Shown: one piece after another, positions 1 through 7,405 of the stretch
How positions within the stretch are numbered: the stretch's first letter is position 1
How the letters are laid out: every line of letters starts with the position of its first letter
Assembly (NCBI GenBank): GCA_016844545.1
Contig: JAENJC010000203.1
Coordinates: 1 to 10,490 of the forward strand
Length of the DNA stretch: 10,490 nt
Direction: 5' to 3'
DNA from: Deltaproteobacteria bacterium
Lineage (GTDB): Bacteria; Desulfobacterota; JAENJC01
The notes under the pieces: generated by a model
The model's database searches: none
What the model was told of the DNA's origin: nothing
Seen by the model: only the letters and a program-made list of their open reading frames with translations
Program-made: the position numbers and the translations under genes

Positions 1-731
1 ATTTGCGGCGGTTTTATAATTTCTACGTTTGCCGGTGGTGTATAGGTAAAAATTGAGTCTGGAAGGCCCCCTGTCTTCTTCTTTGCCTTCACTGTCCAAT
101 CAAGGGTCTCAAGTATCTCGATGTTGGTAAACTCTATGTTGGTTGTATTTCCGTATGCATCCCGTACTGTAGACGCAATTACCGGGAATGCAGAGGATGG
201 GTTTGTTGTAATATCCCGCGGGATGACAAGAAGGATGTCATGGATATTGGCAACCGGACTCTTTGGTTCAAGCTCAATGATGTAATTACCCTGCGCATCC
301 CGCGCCAATGGCGTCCCCCACTTGACATTGAAGTCCCTGCCCAGATCTCCGAGGTTGCCTAAAAAGTTGCCGGGAATCTGTCCCTCGTTTCCGATTCCCT
401 GGTTATCCGCAAGCTCATAGATATAAATCTGTTTATTCTCAGGAAGGTATATCCAGAGGGTCTTCCCGTCTGATGTTATTTCCTGTCCCGTTGGGTTCGT
501 ATATTGCCACTTGAACTTATTCGGTTTTTTATAAAACAGCTTACCCAGGCTTTCCTGAACTTTGTTTAAGGTCTTTAATGTTGCCTTCTGTTTAAAGTTA
601 CCTTTAAAGGCAGCTATGTTTTTATAGTTGCTTTCAATCTTTGCAACGACATCCTCAAGTGTAAGAGCCCAACTCCGGGATGCGGTAGGGAGCACCAGAC
701 ATATCAGTGCGGCGAACATTAAACGATTCAT
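1..731 (-). CDS. lolA: LolA-family outer-membrane lipoprotein chaperone (3' end beyond window)
   Basis: LolA is the periplasmic carrier that takes lipoproteins from the LolCDE complex to the outer membrane. The open frame has no stop before base 1, so the C-terminus is missing; 243 codons are visible. It starts MNRLMFAALICLVLPTASRS, a signal peptide ending near SWA. The mature part shows the family pattern: LEDVVAKIESNYKNIAAFKG, a K-rich stretch ending GKLFYKKPNKFKWQY, then a SDGKTLWIYLPENKQIYIYE segment, all typical of the LolA half-barrel. It lies 20 bases after the ftsK stop, as in the E. coli order ftsK-lolA, so it is probably co-transcribed. The start is uncertain: AAGGAGA at 744-750 is 12 bases from the ATG at 731, but only 6 from an in-frame GTG at 737, which would add two residues. 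The family call is firm; the exact start is not. Confidence 0.85.
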   Translation of the reverse strand, partial: MNRLMFAALICLVLPTASRSWALTLEDVVAKIESNYKNIAAFKGNFKQKATLKTLNKVQESLGKLFYKKPNKFKWQYTNPTGQEITSDGKTLWIYLPENKQIYIYELADNQGIGNEGQIPGNFLGNLGDLGRDFNVKWGTPLARDAQGNYIIELEPKSPVANIHDILLVIPRDITTNPSSAFPVIASTVRDAYGNTTNIEFTNIEILETLDWTVKAKKKTGGLPDSIFTYTPPANVEIIKPPQ

Positions 732-751
732 AACCACAAAAAATCTCCTTT

Positions 752-2782
752 TTACGCCTTTCTCAGAACTTCCCTCGGCCTGCCAGTGCCATCAGAGTGG
801 GCAAGAAGGCCTTCCTCTTCCATCTTTTCAACTATCCTGGCTGCCCTGTTGTACCCTATCTTGAACTTCCGCTGGATCTTCGAGATGGACGCCTCTCCTG
901 CTTCAATGACATAGCTTACCGCCTCATCATACTTCTCATCAAGGTCCTCCATCTTTCCCTCTGAAGAGCCTGCCTCTTCCTTTACCTTCAGTATCTCTTC
1001 ATCATAGGCGGGAGTTCCCTGCTTCTTGAGGAAGCTTACAACATCCCTTATCTCCCTGTCTGAGACATACGCCCCGTGTATCCTGGTCAACTTCGAGGTT
1101 CCTGGAGGTAAAAACAGCATGTCTCCGCTGCCGAGGAGGGTTTCAGCCCCGTTGGCATCTAGGATAGTCCTTGAGTCGACCTTTGATGAGACCTGGAAAG
1201 ATATCCTTGTGGGGAAGTTAGCCTTTATGACACCCGTAAGGACATCTACAGAAGGCCTCTGTGTGGCTATAAGAAGGTGGATACCGGAAGCCCTCGCCAT
1301 CTGGGCCAGCCGGGCTATAGACTCCTCAACCTCCTTCCTGGCCACCACCATGAGATCAGCCAGCTCGTCAATAATGACGACTATGTACGGCAGCCTTTCA
1401 TGGTATCTTACCGTCTCTCCGTCTATTGTGGAGGCTATCTGCTTCCTCCCCTCTTTTTCTATCTTCTTGTTGTAGCTGTCAATGTTTCGTACACCAAGCT
1501 CCGCAAGGAGGGAGTATCTCCTTTCCATCTCCTTAACCGCCCATTTCAGCGCAACAGATGCCTTTTTAGGGTCCGTGACAACCGGAAGCAATAGGTGAGG
1601 TATTCCATCATAAACGGAAAGCTCAATCATCTTGGGGTCCACCATCAGGAACCTTACCTCATCAGGTGTGGCCTTGAAGAGGATGCTCATAATCATGGAG
1701 TTGACCGACACGCTCTTCCCTGCCCCTGTGGCGCCAGCCACTAAGAGGTGGGGCATCCTGGCGAGGTCACTTACCAAAGAGTTTCCCCCTATGTCCTTGC
1801 CGAGGGCGAGGGTCAACCTGGAACCGGTGTTCTGGAACTCGTTCCATTCGAGTATCTCCCGGAGAAAAACGGCCTCCCTGTTGGCGTTCGGGATCTCTAT
1901 CCCGACTGCCGCTTTCCCAGGAATCGGGGCAACTATCCTTATGCTGACAGCCCGAAGGGCCATGGCAAGGTCGTCGGCCAGAGACGCAATGCGGCTTATC
2001 TTCACCCCGGGGGCCGGCTCGAACTCAAACATTGTTATGACAGGGCCGGGCCTTACTTCCGAGACCCGTCCCTCAATCCCATAATCGAGGAGCTTCTTTT
2101 CAAGTATCCTCGAATTCATTATCATGGCTTCTTTGTCAATCTTGTGAGTTCCCTTTACTGGCTCATCCAGGATGGAAAGGGGCGGGAGCCTGAAACCGAG
2201 TCCTGCCATGGGCAGTTCCTCCTGCACCGCTTTATCTACAAACCTCTTAACTTCTTTTTCAACCTTTTCTACTACGACTGAAGGTGGTGTCTTGTGTGCC
2301 TCCTCAAACCTCTCCTTCTCTGCGGCGGCCCCTGCAAGCCTCTTTCTCCTCTCCTTTTGAATCATCCAGATGTTGTTAAGGCCTGTGAATATTCTGTTAG
2401 GGAAGGTAAGTGTGCTCTCTACAATAGATTTAAAGGAGAGATGGGCAGCCAGCATAGCCGTTACAACGAAAAGGGCAAGTATCATCAAAAACCCGCCAAT
2501 GGGGCTCATGTACCTGAGAACCAGCTGGGCAATGATATCTCCGGCGATTCCGCCCGCAGGGATCATCGTCCCATTTATACCACCAGCCGGGATCGTTGCG
2601 CCATTCAGCCTGAAAGAGTTGAACCACAGGGCCATAAGTGAGGAAAATGATAGTATGAACCCGAACCATGAGATCATCCTGCCCGATGTCAGGTGAAAAT
2701 CAGCATTCCATATCAGGTTATAGGCATAGACAAACATTACTGGCGGGAATATGAGGGCTCCGAGTCCGAATCCCTGGAACAT
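752..2782 (-). CDS. ftsK: DNA translocase FtsK/SpoIIIE (N-terminus cut by apparent frameshift)
   Basis: FtsK is the septum-anchored hexameric motor that pumps chromosome DNA during division and activates XerCD at dif. From the first ATG available in this frame the product has 676 residues. In order: membrane helices in about 1-120, a charged linker (140-200), an alpha/beta motor with Walker A GATGAGKS at 350-357 and Walker B (IVVIIDELADL) near 467-477, an ATQRPSVDVLTG segment near 506-517, and a C-terminal winged-helix gamma domain (about 614-676, with SISKIQRKFKIGYNRAARIV). The motor and gamma domain look intact. In the same frame, codons upstream of this ATG still encode conserved family sequence (SDPSLNS and GGRFGAYLAD) but have no start codon. 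The missing first helix is in another frame (see 2783-2966). Residues 60-79 are a tandem repeat. If the frame is repaired the protein is about 730-737 residues, close to family length. Confidence 0.93.
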   Translation of the reverse strand: MFQGFGLGALIFPPVMFVYAYNLIWNADFHLTSGRMISWFGFILSFSSLMALWFNSFRLNGATIPAGGINGTMIPAGGIAGDIIAQLVLRYMSPIGGFLMILALFVVTAMLAAHLSFKSIVESTLTFPNRIFTGLNNIWMIQKERRKRLAGAAAEKERFEEAHKTPPSVVVEKVEKEVKRFVDKAVQEELPMAGLGFRLPPLSILDEPVKGTHKIDKEAMIMNSRILEKKLLDYGIEGRVSEVRPGPVITMFEFEPAPGVKISRIASLADDLAMALRAVSIRIVAPIPGKAAVGIEIPNANREAVFLREILEWNEFQNTGSRLTLALGKDIGGNSLVSDLARMPHLLVAGATGAGKSVSVNSMIMSILFKATPDEVRFLMVDPKMIELSVYDGIPHLLLPVVTDPKKASVALKWAVKEMERRYSLLAELGVRNIDSYNKKIEKEGRKQIASTIDGETVRYHERLPYIVVIIDELADLMVVARKEVEESIARLAQMARASGIHLLIATQRPSVDVLTGVIKANFPTRISFQVSSKVDSRTILDANGAETLLGSGDMLFLPPGTSKLTRIHGAYVSDREIRDVVSFLKKQGTPAYDEEILKVKEEAGSSEGKMEDLDEKYDEAVSYVIEAGEASISKIQRKFKIGYNRAARIVEKMEEEGLLAHSDGTGRPREVLRKA
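2546..2605 (-). repeat. Tandem 30-base repeat inside ftsK
   Basis: Two adjacent 30-base units (2576-2605 and 2546-2575) encode NGATIPAGGI and NGTMIPAGGI, residues 60-79 of the main frame, followed by AGD. By my count 21 of 30 bases agree and most differences are silent, so the duplication is not recent and the protein sequence has been kept. It falls in the loop between N-terminal membrane helices, where homologues usually show a single AGG-G motif. Confidence 0.75.
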
Positions 2783-2966
2783 CCCATCTGCAAGATATGC
2801 CCCAAACCTTCCTCCAAAGTTGCTGACCAGCCCGGCAGATACGCTGTTAAGGGATGGATCTGACGCCGAGATAGGTGGAGATGAAGAGCAGGGAAACGCC
2901 CGATACTTCTTTCCAAAGCCTCTCTTTTGATATATTGAATGCCATAAAGTTTAGGTTTAAGCGCAT
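2783..2966 (-). other. ftsK: Frameshifted 5' coding part of ftsK
   Basis: This stretch codes for the first membrane segment of FtsK, but in two frames. From ATG at 2966 (or the in-frame ATG at 2945) a short frame of 39 codons reads MAFNISKERLWKEVSGVSLL then FISTYL and stops at 2847-2849. The frame joined to the main ORF is open back to a stop at 2951-2953 and reads ISASDPSLNSVSAGL then VSNFGGRFGAYLADG, matching the SDPS and G-GAYLAD pattern after the first helix in FtsK/SpoIIIE. The two readings join if one extra base is removed somewhere around 2862-2885, for example in the GG of CTCGGCGTC on the coding strand. Either the sequence has a one-base error, or the strain makes a shortened FtsK from the ATG at 2782. 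Neither upstream ATG has a clear Shine-Dalgarno sequence. Confidence 0.75.
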
Positions 2967-2991
2967 AGGAGTTATATAAAAAGGCTCTAGG

Positions 2992-3020
2992 ATTATAAAA
3001 AATAGGGTAGGGGTTGTCAA
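2992..3020 (-). promoter_or_regulatory. Perfect consensus sigma-70 promoter for ftsK-lolA
   Basis: On the minus strand, TTGACA (3015-3020) is followed by a 17-base spacer and TATAAT (2992-2997): both hexamers and the spacing are exact consensus. Transcription should begin near 2984-2986, giving a leader of about 20 bases to the ATG at 2966 or about 40 to the ATG at 2945. The -35 box begins 7 bases past the rlmI stop codon, so the promoter fills the rlmI-ftsK gap and makes ftsK-lolA independent of upstream genes. Confidence 0.8.
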
Positions 3021-3027
3021 CCAGTCT

Positions 3028-4209
3028 TTATCCCCTTCTCGTAACCTCTAAAAAGGCGCATTTCAGGTACTCCGTCTCCTTCATGGGAAGAAGCACTGGG
3101 TGGTCTCTCCCCTGGGAGCGGAATTCCAGAAGCCTTGCATTCTTACCCGCATCCCTGGAGGCTTTTACCATGATGTCTGTAAACAGTTCCCTGTCCACAT
3201 GGTGGGAACATGAGGATGTAACAAGGACGCCGCCGTCTGTAAGGAGCTTCATGGCGGTCATGTTTATCTCATGGTATCCTCGTACCGCATCGGCAAGCTC
3301 TTTTTTGCTCTTTACAAAGGCTGGCGGGTCAAGGACAATGACGTCAAACTTTTCACCCTTCTTTTCCATCCCCCTTAAAAGATCGAATACATCCGCCTTT
3401 TTAAATGTGCAGGCAGAGGAATAGCCGTTGAGCCTTGCATTCTCTGTAGCAAGATCAACCGCCCCCTGGGATGAATCTACACCAAAAACTTCACTTGCGC
3501 CGCCCTGGGCTGCATAAATAGACCAGCCCCCCGAATAGCAGAAGCAGTCCAGCACCCTCTTTCCTTTTACATACTCCTTAAGCCTTTCCCTGTTCTCCCT
3601 CTGGTCCAGGAAGAAACCGGTCTTTTGGCCTTCCAGAAGGTCTACAAGAAACCGGTTACCGTTTTCCTCCACAGTAACCTCTGTCTCACCTGTTCCCCTG
3701 ATTACACCTTTTTGTTCCTCAAGTCCCTCCAGCTTTCTTATGGCTGTGTCGTTTCTCTCCACTATTATGCGAGGATCAAGCAGCTCTTCAATGATATCGC
3801 ATATCGTATCTTTCCACAGTTCCATACCGAGGGTCATGGTCTGGATTGATATTGCGTCAGCGTAACGATCCACTACAAGGCCTGGGAGAAAATCCCCCTC
3901 GCCGTGAACAAGCCTCACCGCCTGAAGGCCAGGGAGCAACCTTTCCCGCCTGTCTATGGCCTCCTTTATCCTCTTGAGAAAGAACCCCCTGTCAACAGTC
4001 TTTTCCCTGCAAGTCAGCATCCTCACAGATATCAGGGAGTGGCGGTTTATATAACCCCTTCCTACAAAACCTCCCCGGCTGTCTCTTATGTCAACTATCT
4101 CTCCGTCGGAGGAAATCCCCTTGAACTCAGCTATCTCATTGCTGAATATCCATTGATGGCCGATCCGGATCCTTCTGTCACAATCTTTTTTTAGAATTAT
4201 TTCAGGCAT
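3028..4209 (-). CDS. rlmI: RlmI-type 23S rRNA (cytosine-5) methyltransferase
   Basis: A class I SAM-dependent methyltransferase of the RlmI/COG1092 family, which in E. coli makes m5C1962 in 23S rRNA. At 393 residues it has the normal length. The N-terminal PUA-like RNA-binding domain spans about 1-75 (HQWIFSNEIAEFKG at 18-31). The middle domain leads to GQKTGFFLDQRENR (194-207), a hallmark of the family. The SAM-binding glycine motif VLDCFCYSGGWSIYAA is at 219-234, the VIVLDPPAF motif at 290-298, and the conserved cysteine lies in TSSCS (C334), followed by HH. The C-terminal LPMKETEYLK is also characteristic. It starts 19 bases after the stop of the FecR-like gene, with only a weak GA-rich ribosome site, and probably belongs to the upstream operon. 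Target specificity is inferred from family; related paralogues could act on other sites. Confidence 0.88.
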   Translation of the reverse strand: MPEIILKKDCDRRIRIGHQWIFSNEIAEFKGISSDGEIVDIRDSRGGFVGRGYINRHSLISVRMLTCREKTVDRGFFLKRIKEAIDRRERLLPGLQAVRLVHGEGDFLPGLVVDRYADAISIQTMTLGMELWKDTICDIIEELLDPRIIVERNDTAIRKLEGLEEQKGVIRGTGETEVTVEENGNRFLVDLLEGQKTGFFLDQRENRERLKEYVKGKRVLDCFCYSGGWSIYAAQGGASEVFGVDSSQGAVDLATENARLNGYSSACTFKKADVFDLLRGMEKKGEKFDVIVLDPPAFVKSKKELADAVRGYHEINMTAMKLLTDGGVLVTSSCSHHVDRELFTDIMVKASRDAGKNARLLEFRSQGRDHPVLLPMKETEYLKCAFLEVTRRG

Positions 4210-4228
4210 ATGTTTTACACACTCTTCT

Positions 4229-5215
4229 TTAAGGGCCTCCCAGGAGCATGAATGCCACGCTAAGAATGATCATCATGGGGGCGATATTTGAAGACGGCAC
4301 CTTTGGTCCGACGTAGAACTGTTGGGGATCGGAAAACCTTCCTTCAGAGCCTTCCTCATCGACGGCGCTGACCCTGACAAAATAATCCCCCTCCTCCAGT
4401 GTCCCCACAGTTACCCTTGGACCTTCAACATTTTTGAGGTCCACCGATATCTCTGAGAAATCCTTGTCTCTGGATATTTGCAGATGGTATTTTTCTTCAT
4501 CGTTCCGTCTCTTCCATCTGACCGTTGTGCTTGTCTTTGTAGAGGCCGGAGAACCAACAGACGGAGGCTCTGGAAGAGGCTTGACCTCAAACGTCCTGAT
4601 ATCTGGAAAGCCGCCTTCGATGCCTTCCTTGTCAACAGAGGAAACCCTCCAGTAAAACTTACCTTTTTCTAATTTATCGATTATTTTTGTTTCGGAATTA
4701 TAGCTTTTTTCGTCAAGTACCAACTTGTTGAAATCGGGGGTGTCGGAGATTTGGATATGATAAAGCAGCTCTTTTTGTAAAGACGACCATGAAAGCTCAA
4801 TGGTCCCGTTAGTTAAACGGAACCCCTCTGGAGGAGAGAGGAGTTGGGGGGGAGAGGCAGGCGGCATCTGCGCACCAAGGTAGCGAATGCCAACTCCCTT
4901 TATGGCGGCATCAAAAGGTTCGACCTTATTTATTAATATATTGCTTCCCACAGGGCCGCCGGATAGCTCTATAAGCTTGTCTCCAACCTTCAATACAAGG
5001 GAAGAAGAGGAGCCTATCCATACTAAGGCCCCATCAGTAATGGCATCTCCTTCTTTAAGGGCCTGCCACTCCTCTGCGCCTTTTTTGATAAGGGTCGAAC
5101 CTGTGACCGACTTTACCGTTCCTTCTGCCAAAGATAGAGTGGGTAGGATAAAAAGCAGACCTGTTATTAAGAGCAGGGCCTTTCTCCATATCCTGTTAAG
5201 ACAGCTATTTTTCAT
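4229..5215 (-). CDS. Secreted FecR-like protein with two fibronectin-III-like domains
   Basis: A 328-residue exported protein. Residues 1-30 form a signal peptide (ALLLITGLLFILPTLSLAEG). Residues 31-100 resemble the FecR domain: GTVKSVTGSTLIKKGAEEWQ, then LKEGDAITDGA and a polyserine turn. After a Pro-rich linker come two related beta-sandwich repeats, about 122-212 and 217-303. Each has the Y-x-x-QIS-D-x-DF strand and ends with a YWRVS/YFVRVS-AVD-EG-EG-F-D pattern typical of fibronectin-III-like domains. The C-terminus (311-326, IAPMMIILSVAFMLLGG) is a short hydrophobic helix that may anchor it. There is no FecI sigma factor or TonB receptor nearby, so classical iron signalling is not supported; an envelope or cell-surface scaffold is only a guess. 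Its ATG overlaps the preceding thioesterase frame by 4 bases (ATGA), suggesting translational coupling. Confidence 0.75.
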   Translation of the reverse strand: MKNSCLNRIWRKALLLITGLLFILPTLSLAEGTVKSVTGSTLIKKGAEEWQALKEGDAITDGALVWIGSSSSLVLKVGDKLIELSGGPVGSNILINKVEPFDAAIKGVGIRYLGAQMPPASPPQLLSPPEGFRLTNGTIELSWSSLQKELLYHIQISDTPDFNKLVLDEKSYNSETKIIDKLEKGKFYWRVSSVDKEGIEGGFPDIRTFEVKPLPEPPSVGSPASTKTSTTVRWKRRNDEEKYHLQISRDKDFSEISVDLKNVEGPRVTVGTLEEGDYFVRVSAVDEEGSEGRFSDPQQFYVGPKVPSSNIAPMMIILSVAFMLLGGP

Positions 5216-5575
5216 TGTTCATTACCCATTTTCAACATGGCCCTGATGTTCTCTGGAAGCCTCACAGGCCGTCCATCGCTATTGACAGATGCAAGGGTCA
5301 CCATGCCCCGGACCAACTCTTTTTCAGACCCTTCCCTCTTCATTATGTGACTGAAGGTCATCTTTACCCCTGAAATGTCCGTTAATTGTGTATCAAGAAG
5401 GAGAAGGTCATTGTATCTTCCCAAATACGACCCCATTGTTGTGACAATCTGTAAGGGATACACCCCTATCTCTCAGGAACTCAGTCCTTCCCCTTTCGAA
5501 GTATCTGAGGTAGTTGGCGTAATAAACAACTCCGCCGCAATCAGTATCCTCATAATAAATCCTTATTGGGAGCAT
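5212..5575 (-). pseudogene. Broken YbgC-like acyl-CoA thioesterase (hot-dog fold)
   Basis: Two frames together make most of a YbgC/4-hydroxybenzoyl-CoA thioesterase, hot-dog enzymes that hydrolyse acyl-CoA. From ATG at 5575 one frame (55 codons, stop at 5408-5410) gives MLPIRIYYEDTDCGGVVYYA then NYLRYFERGRTEFLRDRGVS, carrying the family motif with the catalytic Asp region (YEDTD-GGVVYYANYLRYFERGR). The second frame, usable only from a GTG at 5463, gives VTTMGSYLGRYNDLLLLDTQ, then TFSH and ASVNSDGRPVRLPENI, the C-terminal half. The family usually has about 130-135 residues; here about 121 codons' worth remains. The frames cross near 5440-5470, and roughly ten residues between the GVSL and VVT elements are missing, so this is more than a one-base slip. 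The 3' frame overlaps the FecR-like start by 4 bases. It sits 43 bases after dppC. Confidence 0.8.
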
Positions 5576-5618
5576 GGTTTATAAAGATAGCAAAAGTATG
5601 AAATTGTTACAAGGAAAA

Positions 5619-6434
5619 TCAGACTCTCAGGTTCGGGTCCATGGCATCTCTCAGGTGGTCTCCCAGGATATTGAAGGACACCGTTGTTACGGTTATAGCA
5701 AGCCCGGGGGCTATGACCATCCAGGGGGCGGAAAGGATATACCCCCTTCCGCTGCTTATCATGGAACCCCATGTAGGCATTGGGGGCTGAGCGCCGAGTC
5801 CGAGAAAGGAGAGGGATGCCTCGGCAAGGATAAAACCGCCTATTCGAAGAGAAGCTACCACTATTGCAATCGGTATTGCATTGGGGAGTATATGCCATAA
5901 AGCGACCCTGTAACCTGAGCATCCAAGTGCCCTTGCTGACTCGACATAAGGCAGCCCTTTTATGGTGAGGACCGTCCCGCGCATCAGCCTTGCAAAGGAT
6001 GCCCAGCCAACAACCCCAAGTGCTATTATAACGGTGTAAATCCCCGGAGGAAGCACAGCTGATATCCCAATAGCAAGGAGGAGGGACGGGAAGGCCATGA
6101 CTATGTCTATAAGCATTGTAATGACTGCATCAACCTTCCCGCCGATATAGCCGGATAATAGCCCCAATGAAAGACCTATGGTCATGGAAACAACGGTTGC
6201 AATGACCGCCACGGACAGGGAGGTCCTGGCTCCATAGATTATCCTGCTCAGTACATCACGCCCCTTGTTGTCCGTTCCCAAGAGGTGCTGCAAAGACGGC
6301 GGCTTCCGCAGTGAGTCAAGGTCGATGGAAAGGGGGTCATAGGGTGACATAAGAGGTGCCATAATCGACACGAGGATTATCCCCGAAACGAAGATAGCAG
6401 CTGAAAGGGCTATCTTGTCCTTAAGTATCCTCAT
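5619..6434 (-). CDS. dppC: ABC transporter permease, DppC/OppC family
   Basis: Inner-membrane subunit of a peptide/nickel-type ABC importer. Its 271 residues are normal for the family. It has an N-terminal helix (about 10-30), the LLGTDNKGRDVLSRIIYGAR segment near 51-70 that is diagnostic of OppC/DppC/NikC, further helices from about 72 onward, and the cytoplasmic EAA loop ESARALGCSGYRVALWHILP, which couples to the ATPase. The C-terminus SFNILGDHLRDAMDPNLRV is also classic. Its ATG overlaps the dppB stop by 4 bases (ATGA), so the two are translated together as a heterodimer. No ATPase (DppD/F) or binding protein gene is in the window, so the substrate cannot be read; dipeptide, oligopeptide or nickel are all possible. 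Confidence 0.9.
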   Translation of the reverse strand: MRILKDKIALSAAIFVSGIILVSIMAPLMSPYDPLSIDLDSLRKPPSLQHLLGTDNKGRDVLSRIIYGARTSLSVAVIATVVSMTIGLSLGLLSGYIGGKVDAVITMLIDIVMAFPSLLLAIGISAVLPPGIYTVIIALGVVGWASFARLMRGTVLTIKGLPYVESARALGCSGYRVALWHILPNAIPIAIVVASLRIGGFILAEASLSFLGLGAQPPMPTWGSMISSGRGYILSAPWMVIAPGLAITVTTVSFNILGDHLRDAMDPNLRV

Positions 6435-7366
6435 CCCTTACCCTCAGTCCTTATCCTTGGGTCAAGATAAGAATACGAGATATCCACCAGCAAGTTTATA
6501 GCGACAAATACCACGGCTCCCACCAGCACCGTACCCATTATCACAGGGTAGTCCCTCTTCATGATCCCATCCAGGGCGTATCTCCCCATCCCATCCCATC
6601 CGAATATCGTCTCTGTAAGGACTGAGCCGTTAAGGTAGCTCCCGAAGTCTATCCCTATAAGAGTTACTATCGGGATCAGCGCATTCCTCAGGGCATGCTT
6701 CATTATGACACTGAACTCACTGAGTCCCTTTGCCCTGGCTGTCTCTATATACGGCTTCGAAAGTACCTCCAGCATGCTTGATCTTGTTATCCTTGAGATG
6801 TAGGCCGCTGAATGGATTCCAAGAGTTGATGCAGGAAGTATCATGTAGGCTATGGAACCGTTACCCATCCCTGAGGGTGGAAGCCAGTGGAGGATAAGGG
6901 CAAATACAAGCATCAGGATCAGTCCAACCCAGAAGACAGGAAGGGATATTCCCCAGAGGGCTATCAACGATGCGGCTTTTCCGAGGAAGCTGTCCCTGAA
7001 GACCGCTGAAACAACACCAAGAATTATTCCTGCAACGGTTGCAAATAGAGTAGCGGCCAGGGCCAGTTTGAATGTGTTTGGAAGCTTCTCCAATATGTCT
7101 TCCGCAATCGCCCTGTCTGTATAATACGACCTGCCCAGTTCCCCCTTAAGTATCAAACCAAGATAACCGATGTATTGGATAATGACCGGTCTGTCTTCAC
7201 CCAGGTCTCTCTTTATCTGCTCCACGACCTCTTTCGGCGCTCTCTCACCAACCATCCCCGCAGCCGGGTCACCGGGAACAGCCTTCATAAGAAAAAAAGT
7301 GACAATGGTGACACCCAGGAGGGTGGGGATGAACAGGAGGAGTCTTTTCAGGATATAAGCATGCAT
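6431..7366 (-). CDS. dppB: ABC transporter permease, DppB/OppB family
   Basis: Partner permease of the DppC-like protein. From ATG at 7366 it has 311 residues, beginning MHAYILKRLLLFIPTLLGVT, the usual OppB/DppB opening. Then come MKAVPGDPA, a large periplasmic loop with GELGRSYYTDRAI, several helices, LPPSGMGN, and the EAA loop ETARAKGLSEFSVIMKHALR-N. The C-terminus DISYSYLDPRIR is typical. The frame is open to a GTG at 7408, which would add 14 residues (MLSLLCFYVILPSI), but homology favours 7366. Neither start has a Shine-Dalgarno sequence. A possible promoter just upstream would give an almost leaderless message starting at 7366. The gene comes first in the minus-strand block, with no substrate-binding protein before it. 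Confidence 0.9.
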   Translation of the reverse strand: MHAYILKRLLLFIPTLLGVTIVTFFLMKAVPGDPAAGMVGERAPKEVVEQIKRDLGEDRPVIIQYIGYLGLILKGELGRSYYTDRAIAEDILEKLPNTFKLALAATLFATVAGIILGVVSAVFRDSFLGKAASLIALWGISLPVFWVGLILMLVFALILHWLPPSGMGNGSIAYMILPASTLGIHSAAYISRITRSSMLEVLSKPYIETARAKGLSEFSVIMKHALRNALIPIVTLIGIDFGSYLNGSVLTETIFGWDGMGRYALDGIMKRDYPVIMGTVLVGAVVFVAINLLVDISYSYLDPRIRTEGKG

Positions 7367-7376
7367 TATTGATGGC

Positions 7377-7405
7377 AATATAACGTAAAAGCAGAGCAAA
7401 GACAA
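7377..7405 (-). promoter_or_regulatory. Possible promoter of dppBC, near-leaderless
   Basis: On the minus strand TTGTCT (7400-7405, 4 of 6 consensus) is followed by a 17-base spacer and TATATT (7377-7382, 5 of 6). Transcription would start around 7369-7371, only 3-5 bases before the dppB ATG at 7366. That fits the absence of a ribosome binding site there, but the match is moderate and could be chance in AT-rich DNA. Confidence 0.35.

Noticed and set aside
1026..1475. Plus-strand open frame of 149 codons opposite ftsK
   Set aside because: A shadow of the conserved motor domain with no ribosome site or family features.
1632..2281. Long plus-strand open frames of about 150 and 177 codons opposite ftsK
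   Set aside because: They lie antisense to a strongly conserved FtsK motor region, have no recognisable motifs, and overlap each other.
2430..2669. Minus-strand frame of 79 codons within ftsK
   Set aside because: It overlaps the ftsK reading frame out of phase and contains only biased, motif-free sequence.
5563..5922. Minus-strand open frame of 119 codons across the dppC 3' end
   Set aside because: Out of frame with a clear permease gene, and the translation has no family resemblance.
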